DNA from: JABIFK01 sp047619225
Lineage (GTDB): Bacteria > Latescibacterota > UBA2968
Direction of reading: 5' to 3'
Assembly: GCA_047619225.1 (NCBI GenBank)
Contig: JBLHJX010000001.1
Coordinates: forward strand, 1 to 64,000
Length of the DNA: 64,000 nt
Numbering within the stretch: the first letter of the stretch is position 1; every line of letters begins with the position of its first letter. The notes under the pieces are model-generated. The model worked only from the letters and a program-made list of their open reading frames with translations, did not search any database and was not told the DNA's origin. Shown piece after piece: positions 32,172-40,982 of the stretch. A program made the position numbers and the translations under genes.

Positions 32172-34085
32172 CTATGACGGAGGCCAGTTATCAATCCTGA
32201 TATTCGGCAGTTCCTCTTGGCAGTCCAGTCCAAAAATCGCCGCATAAAACGCATACTCACCGTTTAGCGCGTAAATAATATTCTCTGCCTTTCGAAATCC
32301 ATGCATTTCCCCATCAAACATCACACACGCCACGGGTATCCCATTTTGCAACAAGGCATCTGCCATCGTTTGGGTCTGTATCGGGGGCACGACAGGATCT
32401 TCTTTACCTTGAAAAAAAATGACGGGTGCAGAGATATGGTTCGCTCGATACAATGGAGACCGTTCGCGAAACGTGGCCTCAAGGTCCTCTCCCCCAATCA
32501 AACGATTGAGGTATTGTGATTCAAACTTGTGTGTGATTTTTGCCAGCGATGCCAAGTCACTCACACCGTAAAGACTTGCCCCTGCGTGAAACACATCATA
32601 AAAAGCCAACGCACAGAGCGTTGTTAACCCCCCTGCACTTCCGCCACGAATAAGTAAGCGACTGCCATCAGCTTGGTTATTCGCGGCAAGGTATTGTGCC
32701 CCTGCCACACAATCTTGAACGTCATACACACCCCATTGGCCATCCAACGCCCGACGATATGCACGGCCATAGCCGGTACTGCCTCTGTAATTCACATCCA
32801 ATACGGCAAATCCGCGACTGGTCCAATATTGGATACTCAAATCCAGTGTCGGTGTGCTCGCACCCGTGGGCCCCCCGTGACTCTTAACCAAAAGGGGCGG
32901 TTTCTCATGGTCCACACCTTCTACGGTTCCGTTTCTTGGTGGGTAGTAAAAAGCATGTACCGTTTCACCGTCTAAGCTTGGGAAGGTGATGGCCTCGGGT
33001 CGAGAAAGCGTATCCGCTTCTATTTGTTCCTCATTTTCCCTTAGGACTTTGTATTCACCAGTTGAAATATCCAATCGGATGACCGCGAGGGTCTTATTCC
33101 AGTCTCCCGCGATAAACGCAACGGTGTTGCCTTGGGCACTCAGACCAGAATAATCTGAAAATGGCAACTCAATGAACCGGGTATCTTGTGCGGGTAAACC
33201 AAGTACACCCAATTTGGCAAAACCCAGCTCAATATACGTGCAAACCCACTGTTCAGAATGGGTCTCAGCAAAGGTCGTCATACCCAAAGACCACAACGGC
33301 TGTCCAAACTCAGCTTCTTTCTCCCACAACAATGCTGTATTTCCCGAATCCCAACTGTAAAGATTCCACCAGCCCGTTCGATCAGACACAAAATACAAAC
33401 ACCCATCTTGGCCCCACGTGGGTTGAAAAATAGCATCTTCCTGATCTCCAGCAATACACCGTGGTTTTTTTGTCTGCCCATCCGTCCAATCTGCCAACCA
33501 CAATTCCGTACCATCCCAGGGCATGTTGGGATGTTGCCAAGTCAGCCAAGCCAACTGACGTCCATCGCCCGATAATCTCGGCGCAGCATAAAAGTCATTT
33601 CCTTCAGCCAACACCGCAACCTTGCCATCTATCAAACAAACCACATCATTGATAGGTTCCACACCCACATCGTGTCGTTCCCGCACACAAAAAACGGCCT
33701 GACCATCGTTCGATATAGAAAAATCGGCATAACGCGCATTTTCCTCTGGCGTAATGGCAACAGGTGCCGCTCCCTCCACCACACGATAAACACGCCCATC
33801 ATCACCGCACGAGCAAAAAACAACACCCTCGTGAACCACATATGCCACACCGCCATATTCATGCACCCGGGTGCGCACATTAAAATCATGCGGCACCACA
33901 TCAAATACCTGACCATGCGCATCACTTCGCATCAACACACTTCGTCCACCTTCATCTGGCCGGGTTTCTACCCAATAGACCATTCCCCGATCAACTTGCA
34001 CTTGTCCAAATCGCCGAGCAGCCAACGCAACGCGTTCTGCAGAAATGGAAGAAGGCCATGTACCGTATGGTAATTTTTGTTTCAT
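32172..34085 (-). CDS. S9-family serine peptidase (prolyl oligopeptidase type)
   Basis: A 637-residue cytoplasmic peptidase: an N-terminal seven-bladed propeller (about 20-360) with WD-like blades, then an alpha/beta-hydrolase domain. The catalytic triad is visible as S483 in GGSAGG, D563 in GKEDPVVP and H595 in GEMHGF. The size and the SHGGPTG oxyanion segment fit dipeptidyl/acylaminoacyl peptidases that trim short peptides. There is no signal peptide. ATG 34085 is used; an in-frame TTG lies two codons earlier. It is divergent from the 2-hydroxyacid dehydrogenase gene. Confidence 0.9.
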   Translation of the reverse strand: MKQKLPYGTWPSSISAERVALAARRFGQVQVDRGMVYWVETRPDEGGRSVLMRSDAHGQVFDVVPHDFNVRTRVHEYGGVAYVVHEGVVFCSCGDDGRVYRVVEGAAPVAITPEENARYADFSISNDGQAVFCVRERHDVGVEPINDVVCLIDGKVAVLAEGNDFYAAPRLSGDGRQLAWLTWQHPNMPWDGTELWLADWTDGQTKKPRCIAGDQEDAIFQPTWGQDGCLYFVSDRTGWWNLYSWDSGNTALLWEKEAEFGQPLWSLGMTTFAETHSEQWVCTYIELGFAKLGVLGLPAQDTRFIELPFSDYSGLSAQGNTVAFIAGDWNKTLAVIRLDISTGEYKVLRENEEQIEADTLSRPEAITFPSLDGETVHAFYYPPRNGTVEGVDHEKPPLLVKSHGGPTGASTPTLDLSIQYWTSRGFAVLDVNYRGSTGYGRAYRRALDGQWGVYDVQDCVAGAQYLAANNQADGSRLLIRGGSAGGLTTLCALAFYDVFHAGASLYGVSDLASLAKITHKFESQYLNRLIGGEDLEATFRERSPLYRANHISAPVIFFQGKEDPVVPPIQTQTMADALLQNGIPVACVMFDGEMHGFRKAENIIYALNGEYAFYAAIFGLDCQEELPNIRIDNWPPS

Positions 34086-34108
34086 AAACAATCACCCATC
34101 CTTTTTAT

Positions 34109-34137
34109 TTGATTGCCACGACCATCTAACCTATCTT
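34109..34137 (+). promoter_or_regulatory. Sigma-70-type promoter for the dehydrogenase gene
   Basis: TTGATT (34109-34114), a 17-base spacer and TATCTT (34132-34137) lie 41 bases before the ATG at 34179, in the divergent gap with the peptidase gene. Confidence 0.45.
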
Positions 34138-34178
34138 GCAACATCCAATCAACCAAGTATGCAACAAAAGGAGTGACC

Positions 34179-35123
34179 ATGTCATACGAAGTCATTGTTG
34201 ATGTCGATTTACCCGAAGAAATGCTCGAAATGATCGCTGGGCGTTGCAACTTGCATATCTTGTCGCACGGAACCCCAACAGATGAAATATACCAAAAAGC
34301 CGATGCGTTGCTCACCTATGGCCACATCACCGTAAATGGTGAGGTGATGGATCAAATGCCCAATATCAAAGTGATCAGCAACTTTGGCGTTGGTGTGGAT
34401 CATATCCATCTCGAAGATGCCAAACACAGAGGCATTCCAGTAGGCAATACACCCAACATCCTCGACGGCGCAACAGCCGATATGACCTTCGCTTTGCTGA
34501 TGGCTGGAGCACGCAACATTGTGATCGGTGATCACTTTGCACGCAGCCCAGAATTCACACACTACGATCCCCGTATCCTCATCGGCTATGAAGTACACAG
34601 CACCACATTGGGCATCATTGGTCTTGGCAATATTGGCAAACAAGTAGCACGCAGAGCTTCGGGTTTTGATATGAAAGTCCTCTATCACAACCGCAAACCC
34701 AATCTCGAAGCCGAAGCCGAGTTGGGTGTCACCTATGCAACCTTAGACGACCTCTTAACCCAATCTGATTATGTTGCGCTCAATGCCCCTTTAACAGATG
34801 AAACATACCATATGATTGGGCGCGATCAACTAAAAAGAATGAAACCCACGGCATTTTTGGTCAACCTTGCCCGAGGCGGTGTGGTCGATCATGACGCCTT
34901 GCTTGAAGCCCTTCAAAACGATTGGATTGCCGGTGCCGCAATAGACGTCACCGAACCCGAACCTTTGCCCCGTGACCACCCGTTGCTCAAACTAAAAAAC
35001 ATTATCATTGCGCCACACCTGGGTAGCGCAACGCGCCAAACCCGCACCGGAATGGCACAACGTACCGTTGACAATTTGATGGCTGGACTCGAAGGCAGTG
35101 CCTTGCTCAGTAGAATTGCATAA
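34179..35123 (+). CDS. D-isomer-specific 2-hydroxyacid dehydrogenase (glyoxylate/hydroxypyruvate reductase type)
   Basis: A 314-residue NAD(P)-dependent dehydrogenase. The N-terminal substrate domain has ISNFGVGVDHI; the nucleotide domain has GIIGLGNIGKQVA; the catalytic Arg is in NLARGGVVD, the Glu in DVTEPEPLP and the His in APHLGSAT. This matches glyoxylate, hydroxypyruvate or D-glycerate dehydrogenases. ATG 34179 has AAGGAG six bases upstream; the frame upstream of it is not used. The gene is followed by a strong terminator. Its neighbours in sugar catabolism fit reduction or oxidation of short hydroxyacids. Confidence 0.92.
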   Translation: MSYEVIVDVDLPEEMLEMIAGRCNLHILSHGTPTDEIYQKADALLTYGHITVNGEVMDQMPNIKVISNFGVGVDHIHLEDAKHRGIPVGNTPNILDGATADMTFALLMAGARNIVIGDHFARSPEFTHYDPRILIGYEVHSTTLGIIGLGNIGKQVARRASGFDMKVLYHNRKPNLEAEAELGVTYATLDDLLTQSDYVALNAPLTDETYHMIGRDQLKRMKPTAFLVNLARGGVVDHDALLEALQNDWIAGAAIDVTEPEPLPRDHPLLKLKNIIIAPHLGSATRQTRTGMAQRTVDNLMAGLEGSALLSRIA

Positions 35124-35126
35124 ATA

Positions 35127-35161
35127 AAAAAAGGCACTGCATGATTTGCAGTGCCTTTTTT
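35127..35161. terminator. Bidirectional intrinsic terminator
   Basis: A 15-bp perfect stem (AAAAAAGGCACTGCA and its complement, five-base loop) with A and T runs. It ends both the dehydrogenase gene (+) and the convergent aldolase gene (-). Confidence 0.88.
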
Positions 35162-35182
35162 ATAGTCCAAAGTTCAGCCGAC

Positions 35183-36211
35183 CTACTTGCCCATCGATTT
35201 ACCAGCAGATTGCAAATCTTCGCAAGCTCTCACGACACGGGCAGCCATACTGGCCCGAGCCAATTTCAACCACGCCCGTGGATCATAAGCGCTCTTGCTT
35301 CCCACTTCGCCGTCTATCTTCAACACCTGATCATAGTTTTTCATCATGTGATCTGCCACGGGGCGAGAAAAAGCGTATTGGGTGTCTGTATCCACGTTCA
35401 TTTTAATGACGCCATAGTTTAACGTTTCCCGGATTTCACCCAGTTCAGAACCTGACCCACCGTGAAAGACCAACCAAAACCGAGCCGATTCCCCATATTT
35501 CTCAACAACAGCATCTTGGCCGTTTTTCAAAATTTTCGGCGTTAAGACCACATTGCCGGGTTTATACACACCGTGTACATTCCCAAAGGTAGCTGCAAAT
35601 ATATATCGAGCGCCCTCAACACCACTCAACGCTTCATACACACCCAGCATATCTTCAGGCGTTGTATACATTTTTTCAACGTCCACGCCTTCGCGGTTCA
35701 ATCCATCTTCCTCACCACCCACAACACCCGCTTCAACTTCCAAAATAATGTCATTGTCACGGCATAACTCAAGCAGAGGTACGGCGTGTTTCATGTTTTC
35801 TTCAAGAGGCAGATCACTCCCGTCATACATGTGGCTGCTAAACAAATTGGGTTGACCATTTGCGCGCCGTCGTGCAGTCTCAGCAATCAGTGGTTTCAAG
35901 AAGGAATCAATCTTATCAGTCGTGCAATGATCTGTGTGAATCGCAATATTCACGTCATAACGAGCGGCTACACGGTGCGCGTGTTCGGCCAAGGTGATGC
36001 CACCCAAAACCGAATCGGCCAAATTACCCGAGGTATGTGCGCCCCCCCCCGTCGAAACCTGAATAATCCCATCACTATTGGCAGCCACAAATCCTTCAAT
36101 GGCGGCATTGACCGTGTCAATATTACTAATATTAATGGCCGGATAAGCGTAATTTTCAGTCTGTGCCTTATTCAGCATCTTGCAATAACGTTCATAATCA
36201 ACAATAGGCAT
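35183..36211 (-). CDS. fba: Class II fructose-bisphosphate aldolase
   Basis: A 342-residue zinc-dependent aldolase that cleaves fructose-1,6-bisphosphate (or a related ketose bisphosphate) to two trioses. The zinc and catalytic residues appear in IHTDHC, in EAGVVGGEEDG and in FHGGSGS; the KMNVDTDTQYAF segment near 270 marks the class IIa FbaA group. ATG 36211 has GGAGG six bases upstream. It is a single gene next to a block of sugar-related enzymes. There is no truncation. Confidence 0.92.
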   Translation of the reverse strand: MPIVDYERYCKMLNKAQTENYAYPAINISNIDTVNAAIEGFVAANSDGIIQVSTGGGAHTSGNLADSVLGGITLAEHAHRVAARYDVNIAIHTDHCTTDKIDSFLKPLIAETARRRANGQPNLFSSHMYDGSDLPLEENMKHAVPLLELCRDNDIILEVEAGVVGGEEDGLNREGVDVEKMYTTPEDMLGVYEALSGVEGARYIFAATFGNVHGVYKPGNVVLTPKILKNGQDAVVEKYGESARFWLVFHGGSGSELGEIRETLNYGVIKMNVDTDTQYAFSRPVADHMMKNYDQVLKIDGEVGSKSAYDPRAWLKLARASMAARVVRACEDLQSAGKSMGK

Positions 36212-36323
36212 AACAACCTCCAAAAGTAGCTTTTTTATGTGAGTTTGGCGTTCAGATACCTTTAATGTACCACTTGCTCTTTATTATGTCAATCCTGTCC
36301 TGAAAAAGCCAACCTCATCAGAC

Positions 36324-37133
36324 TCAAGGCCACCGTGTCTCAAATGCATCCGTGCCATCTCCATAAACCAAATCCCCATAGGCTTTCCATTGGGCAACCT
36401 CGCCACCCCTCATTCGGGGCGTATCCAATACAGAAAGGTTGGCCTTCAATTCAGAAGAAGAACACGGCGCGGTCCAGGCCAACTTAACAGCACCGTGACG
36501 CAAAACGAAACGGTAACAATCCGCAGCAGAAGGAATGGGCCCCTGCCACTGGGCATGTCCTTTGAGCAATGACCCCCACCGCGTATTCGTAAAAGAGACC
36601 ACAGGTATGCCTGCTTGGGCTGCCAATGGCAAAACCTCATCTTCCGATTTTCGGTGCGCCATATTATAGCGATGCATCAACACATCAACCTGTCCCCTTT
36701 GCATCAAGCGCAAAGCCAATGCCCGATCATGAACCGACGCACCCACATACCGCACCTTCCCTTCCTTTTTCCATTTGTGTATCTCGTCTAACACACCCAT
36801 TATGTCCTCGAAGGTATCGCCGGGGGCCACATATTCAGCAAAAAAGGCATCCACAGTATCTACCTGCAATGCCTTTCGAGCGTTATCAAAGTAATTTCTA
36901 ACCCCACTCACATCTCGATCTTCAGTCCCCGTCGAAATAAACACGCTGTCTCGGTGACCCAGAGCAGCCTCTTTCACACCTGTAATGAGTGTCTGAAACG
37001 ACAAATTGTAAAAGAAAAATGCATTCAATCCGCCATCCAACGCAAGAGGCACACATTCAGCCGCCATCTCAGGATTTCCAGCCAACCCCAAAGGACAAAT
37101 AGGGTCACCGGCGATTGTTTGTAAGGATGCCAA
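36324..37133 (-). CDS. Aldo/keto reductase-like protein lacking catalytic residues
   Basis: A 269-residue protein with the aldo/keto reductase barrel layout but a degenerate tetrad. Aligning NAFFFYNL with the usual FDTAxxYG keeps Y42 but replaces the Asp with N37; the Lys position reads G69 in FISTGTE; the His position reads E100 in DAFFAEYV. The later strands (GKVRYVGASVHD, DVLMHRYNMAHR, PVVSFTNTRWG) are well kept. TTG 37133 with AGAGGTG upstream follows the previous stop by 10 bases; the frame further upstream lies inside that gene. It may bind a sugar or nucleotide without turnover, or use other chemistry. Confidence 0.7.
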   Translation of the reverse strand: MASLQTIAGDPICPLGLAGNPEMAAECVPLALDGGLNAFFFYNLSFQTLITGVKEAALGHRDSVFISTGTEDRDVSGVRNYFDNARKALQVDTVDAFFAEYVAPGDTFEDIMGVLDEIHKWKKEGKVRYVGASVHDRALALRLMQRGQVDVLMHRYNMAHRKSEDEVLPLAAQAGIPVVSFTNTRWGSLLKGHAQWQGPIPSAADCYRFVLRHGAVKLAWTAPCSSSELKANLSVLDTPRMRGGEVAQWKAYGDLVYGDGTDAFETRWP

Positions 37134-37143
37134 ACCATCACCT

Positions 37144-38211
37144 CTACAAATCGATTCGTTTACCTGAAGCACTGGAAGTGTATACGGCTTCAACAATACG
37201 CGCAATCTTGAGTGCGTCTTCACCCGTTGTCGGGGGTTCACCCTCTCCTTGAATCGCTTTAATAAAATCATCAATAAAAGCCAATCCATGGGCCCCACCA
37301 TAAGCATCCACTTGTGGCAACGCATACGAAAAAGACCGTTGCGGTGCCGTTTTCCAACCCTCTGCAACAGATTCTAAGTGCAATTCGGGTGGGGCTTTTG
37401 TCGGCTCCCAAAACACGCGCCCTAACTTGCCCCGAAAGCCGATATATGTATCGTAACTTGGCCCCATATAACCAGGCCCACTAACAGCCAATTGATAACC
37501 AGCCTGCATACTGCCCAAAGCACCGTTGGCAAATCGAAAAGTGAGCGATGCCACATCTTCTACGTCGATATCTTCTCCGCTGAGCGTATCAACGGTGCCC
37601 GAAACTTGCACGATGTCTTGCCCCAAAATATACGTGATCAAGTCAATATAATGACAACCCAACCAAGACAAAATACCACCACCCGATTGTGACTTATTAA
37701 ATAACCAGTGTTTAGGATTTCGAAATTGTACCTGAGATGTCACCATCCGCGATTCACACGCCGTTACATCGCCAATTACGCCACTTTGAATCAACTTTTT
37801 AGCCTCTTGTGTTGTCGGGTGATATCTGTTTTGATACATCACGCTCAACACACGATGGGCGTCTTTTGCCGTCTTCACAACAGTCTCAACCGAGGCCACA
37901 GTATGCCCAATGGGTTTTTCACTGATAACGTGTAAACCTGCTCGCAATAAGTGCACGCACAATTCAGCATTCAGATCATTTCGAAAACAGGCAATGCCAA
38001 AATCAATTTCCTCTGCCTCAAGCATCTGATCCAAATCAGAATAACCCGCTTCAACTTTCTTGCCGTGTGCTTTCTGAACACTTTGAATCACATCGGGTGA
38101 TTCATCAAATAAAAAAATGCGATCCACCCAATCTGATTGAATCAGAGTTTTCAAGTGCGCAACCGAATGAGGATGTGAAAGTCCAAACAAGCCAGCAGTT
38201 ACCTTTTTCAT
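37144..38211 (-). CDS. Gfo/Idh/MocA-family oxidoreductase
   Basis: A 355-residue NAD(P)-dependent dehydrogenase acting on sugars, inositols or their derivatives. The Rossmann motif GLFGLSHPHS is atypical, followed by the family signature EKPIG near residue 100 and a C-terminal beta-sheet domain with QSGGGILSWLGCHYIDL. It overlaps the ion-channel gene by four bases (ATGA) and is followed after 10 bases by the degenerate aldo/keto reductase, so all three are in one operon. The substrate cannot be deduced. Confidence 0.88.
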   Translation of the reverse strand: MKKVTAGLFGLSHPHSVAHLKTLIQSDWVDRIFLFDESPDVIQSVQKAHGKKVEAGYSDLDQMLEAEEIDFGIACFRNDLNAELCVHLLRAGLHVISEKPIGHTVASVETVVKTAKDAHRVLSVMYQNRYHPTTQEAKKLIQSGVIGDVTACESRMVTSQVQFRNPKHWLFNKSQSGGGILSWLGCHYIDLITYILGQDIVQVSGTVDTLSGEDIDVEDVASLTFRFANGALGSMQAGYQLAVSGPGYMGPSYDTYIGFRGKLGRVFWEPTKAPPELHLESVAEGWKTAPQRSFSYALPQVDAYGGAHGLAFIDDFIKAIQGEGEPPTTGEDALKIARIVEAVYTSSASGKRIDL

Positions 38212-39053
38212 GTTTCATTCCCCAATTTCCCACCACAGAGTTTACAATGAACGGCATCGACATCGTGGCCATCACACCCACAAGAAGGACAAGCCTGAGT
38301 TGATACAGGCGCGGTAGAACGCCCCAATTGAGCAAACTCCGCAGACACAATACCTGTGGGCACCGCGATAATACCATAACCAAAAATCATGATCACAGCC
38401 GCAATGGCTTGGCCCAAATCTGTTTTTGGTGATATATCACCATAACCCACAGTTGTCAAAGTGACAATCGCCCAATACACACTGCGAGGAATGCTGGTAA
38501 ACCCATCTTTTTCATCTTCCACGACATAAATAATCGATCCAAAAATAACCGCAAGTGTCATAACAGCAAAAAGAAATACCGTGATTTTTCGCTGACTGGA
38601 ACGCAAAGCCTGCATGAGGTGGTTTGCTTCCCCTACGTATTGCACAATTTTGAGCACCCTAAAAATGCGCAGAACACGCAACAATCTGATCACCAAAAAG
38701 TAATGGCTCCCAGGGAAGATGAGACTGACATAGGTTGGTAAAATAGCCAGCAGGTCCACGACTCCAAAAAAACTACGGGCATAAACCAACGGACGCCCAA
38801 CACTCATCAATCGCAAGATATATTCTACAGTAAAAAGAAAGGTAAACCCCCACTCCAATATCTGAAAGCTATCACCCCACGCATCGCGATAGCTTTTCAC
38901 GCTGTCAAACATCACCACAAGAACGCTCGCGACAATGCACGCGATGAGCACTTCATCAAACCAGCGCCCAGTAGGGGTTTCTGCTTCAAATATGACTTCG
39001 TGCAAACGAGCACGCCACGGTCTGTCGGGTTTATGGTGTCGGTGTGTTAACAT
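38208..39053 (-). CDS. Voltage-gated-type potassium channel with C-terminal zinc ribbon
   Basis: A 281-residue six-helix channel. The sensor helix S4 is RLLRVLRIFRVLKIV with regularly spaced Arg, the selectivity filter is TVGYGD in TLTTVGYGDISP, and an S6 with a glycine hinge follows. The C-terminus adds a small ribbon with CPSC and CKLC pairs, replacing the usual coiled coil. It resembles the KvAP/Kch ion_trans group. ATG 39053 starts just after the isomerase stop (39056), and its own stop overlaps the Gfo/Idh/MocA start, so it is embedded in a sugar-metabolism operon. Confidence 0.9.
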   Translation of the reverse strand: MLTHRHHKPDRPWRARLHEVIFEAETPTGRWFDEVLIACIVASVLVVMFDSVKSYRDAWGDSFQILEWGFTFLFTVEYILRLMSVGRPLVYARSFFGVVDLLAILPTYVSLIFPGSHYFLVIRLLRVLRIFRVLKIVQYVGEANHLMQALRSSQRKITVFLFAVMTLAVIFGSIIYVVEDEKDGFTSIPRSVYWAIVTLTTVGYGDISPKTDLGQAIAAVIMIFGYGIIAVPTGIVSAEFAQLGRSTAPVSTQACPSCGCDGHDVDAVHCKLCGGKLGNET

Positions 39054-39055
39054 AC

Positions 39056-39865
39056 CTAAAAGTAGGTCACAATTTCGTCTTTGAGTGCATTTAAATACGG
39101 CCACTCTTCTCCAGCATCGGAAAAAATCAATACATAAGGGCCGTCAAATTTCGCAGATTGTGCCAAAGACATGCATCGAGAAAAGTCTGCCTGCTGTAAT
39201 ACCCCTGCCTCATAATCACCTTTAGCATGCACGGTGGTTGCGTAGGGCAATATGGCCGCCAAATCATCATACTTGGTCTCACCCTTAAAATTGCCAAAAT
39301 CAGCGCACAATGCCAAATCGCTCTCACACCGATCCAAAATTTCAAGCACAGAGGCTGCGCGTTGGGTCAATTTTTTAAAATTCTCGGTCGAAACCTTTAC
39401 CCCTTTAGATCGGGCATGATCTGCCAACACCCCCAAGTTTTGGGCGCTCAAAGCAAGCGCTTCATTACTTGCCTCTGCCTCACCCGCAACCACCCGCGCC
39501 TCCTGTGCGCCACACAAACCTGCCACATCAATCCAGTGCTTAATCAAATTTAATTCGTCCACACGTTGTCCATCATTGGGGTGCGTGATGTCACCCGTAT
39601 CAATCAATAAGCTGTAAAACGTCACGCCATGTTTGACCAATTCAGAACGAAACTCATTCAAATAACCGGCGTCAACAGACGGGAAGTGAAAGTGACAGAC
39701 CTCTAACTGATCAATGCCTTGCGATGCTGCCAAAGCTGGGATCTCCATCAGCTCGACCCGATCAGTCTGATCACTTTTATTTTCTAACCCCTGCTGGGTC
39801 GGCACATACCAGGCACGTCCAAGTTGTCGGTGCAAGCTCCAGGTAGAAACGGATAAACTGGGCAT
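39056..39865 (-). CDS. Sugar phosphate isomerase/epimerase (xylose isomerase-like TIM barrel)
   Basis: A 269-residue AP_endonuc_2 family TIM barrel. The visible pattern includes LSVSTWSLHRQLG at the start, GIDQLEVCHFHF, AGLCGAQEARVVAGEAE, KVSTENF and DFGNFKG, with Glu, His and Asp residues at the metal-binding strand ends. Members interconvert keto and epimeric sugars or inosose. ATG 39865 has AAGGGGA close upstream. It is 13 bases after the THUMP methyltransferase stop and directly before the channel gene. The exact substrate is unknown. Confidence 0.85.
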   Translation of the reverse strand: MPSLSVSTWSLHRQLGRAWYVPTQQGLENKSDQTDRVELMEIPALAASQGIDQLEVCHFHFPSVDAGYLNEFRSELVKHGVTFYSLLIDTGDITHPNDGQRVDELNLIKHWIDVAGLCGAQEARVVAGEAEASNEALALSAQNLGVLADHARSKGVKVSTENFKKLTQRAASVLEILDRCESDLALCADFGNFKGETKYDDLAAILPYATTVHAKGDYEAGVLQQADFSRCMSLAQSAKFDGPYVLIFSDAGEEWPYLNALKDEIVTYF

Positions 39866-39878
39866 ACTTCCCCTTATC

Positions 39879-40982
39879 TTATTGCCGTTGTAAAATGAAA
39901 AGATCAAGATGTTTGCCTTGCAAATGCAAAGGCCGTCTTTGTATAACTTTCAGGCGCGGAAAATCTTCTAACATCCGTGTAAAGACTTGCCTGTCTTCGA
40001 AAACGAGAAAGGCTTGTCCATCCGGCCGGATGACGCGCACCAATTCAGAAAAAAGATGAAATAGTGTAATAGGAGGTGATCCTTTGCGCGGGCTAAGATT
40101 GCCAAAGACCTTGTTTACACCGCCATCGACAATGGGCAATGCCGTTCCCTCACCGATCAAACCCGCAGCAGAAACATTGGCAGAAACTGCATTTTCCCTC
40201 ATCCCACGCACAATGTCTAAAAAATAATCCAAACCAATCCAATAACCAGGCATCTGAGACAAACCTGCTTCAATCAATGTCTGCCCCCCCCCACAGTTGA
40301 GATTCAACACAATATCACGGGAGGTCAATCGAAGCAATTGCGCAAAACCATAAGCAACCGAAGGTTCTAAATCACCCCGTGCCTGAATCGGATAATGCAC
40401 CCGTTCTCTTTCTCGTTGTGTAACCAATTGCAAACCAAAAAGCGCCCGGTTCCCTTCCACACGTAAGTGCAACACATAAGGCCGGCTCACACTGTCATCA
40501 ATTTCATATTTCAGTGTCAAAACCGTTTGCACAACTTGGTGCAATGCACTCACCGAGAACCGATGGCCTTTACCCGTGGTACACGACAGCCGAAACCCCA
40601 CCCCTTCTTTAACACCATGAAGGATGTCGTGTAAAACAGCTGCGGGAACCAAGTCGACTTGGCCTACACGCTGAGCAACGCGCAACAGTCCAGGTTGCCC
40701 AACTGTTACGCCGGATATATTGGCCAACAAAGCATATACTTGGGCCACTGCCCGCAATTCCAAAAGCTTTTTGGGACTGCGCTCATAATGAAAAAAAACG
40801 CGGCTCATCCGTCGGCCACGTGCAACATGCAAGTCAGAAACTTTGCCCAACTTCTTTTTAATTTCCGCCACCGCCACATCTTCCATGCCACCAGCCACAG
40901 TCACATAAAAGTTATACACTTTCTCCAGTGGCGGCCCCGGCGGTTCTTCAATCTCTAACAAAGGTTCATCAAACACGTCCAT
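39879..40982 (-). CDS. THUMP-domain RNA methyltransferase-like protein
   Basis: A 367-residue protein. An N-terminal ferredoxin-like plus THUMP region (about 20-190, with GFRLSCTTGKGHRFS) is joined to a Rossmann methyltransferase of the tRNA (guanine-N2) group. Motif I is seen as VLNLNCGGGQTLIEAG, where LDPMCGSG is usual. The catalytic N/D-P-P-Y/F loop reads GNLSPRKG, so the standard tetrapeptide is altered. It should bind structured RNA, but methylation is not certain. It starts inside the stop codon of the UshA-like gene (TAATG). Confidence 0.78.
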   Translation of the reverse strand: MDVFDEPLLEIEEPPGPPLEKVYNFYVTVAGGMEDVAVAEIKKKLGKVSDLHVARGRRMSRVFFHYERSPKKLLELRAVAQVYALLANISGVTVGQPGLLRVAQRVGQVDLVPAAVLHDILHGVKEGVGFRLSCTTGKGHRFSVSALHQVVQTVLTLKYEIDDSVSRPYVLHLRVEGNRALFGLQLVTQRERERVHYPIQARGDLEPSVAYGFAQLLRLTSRDIVLNLNCGGGQTLIEAGLSQMPGYWIGLDYFLDIVRGMRENAVSANVSAAGLIGEGTALPIVDGGVNKVFGNLSPRKGSPPITLFHLFSELVRVIRPDGQAFLVFEDRQVFTRMLEDFPRLKVIQRRPLHLQGKHLDLFILQRQ

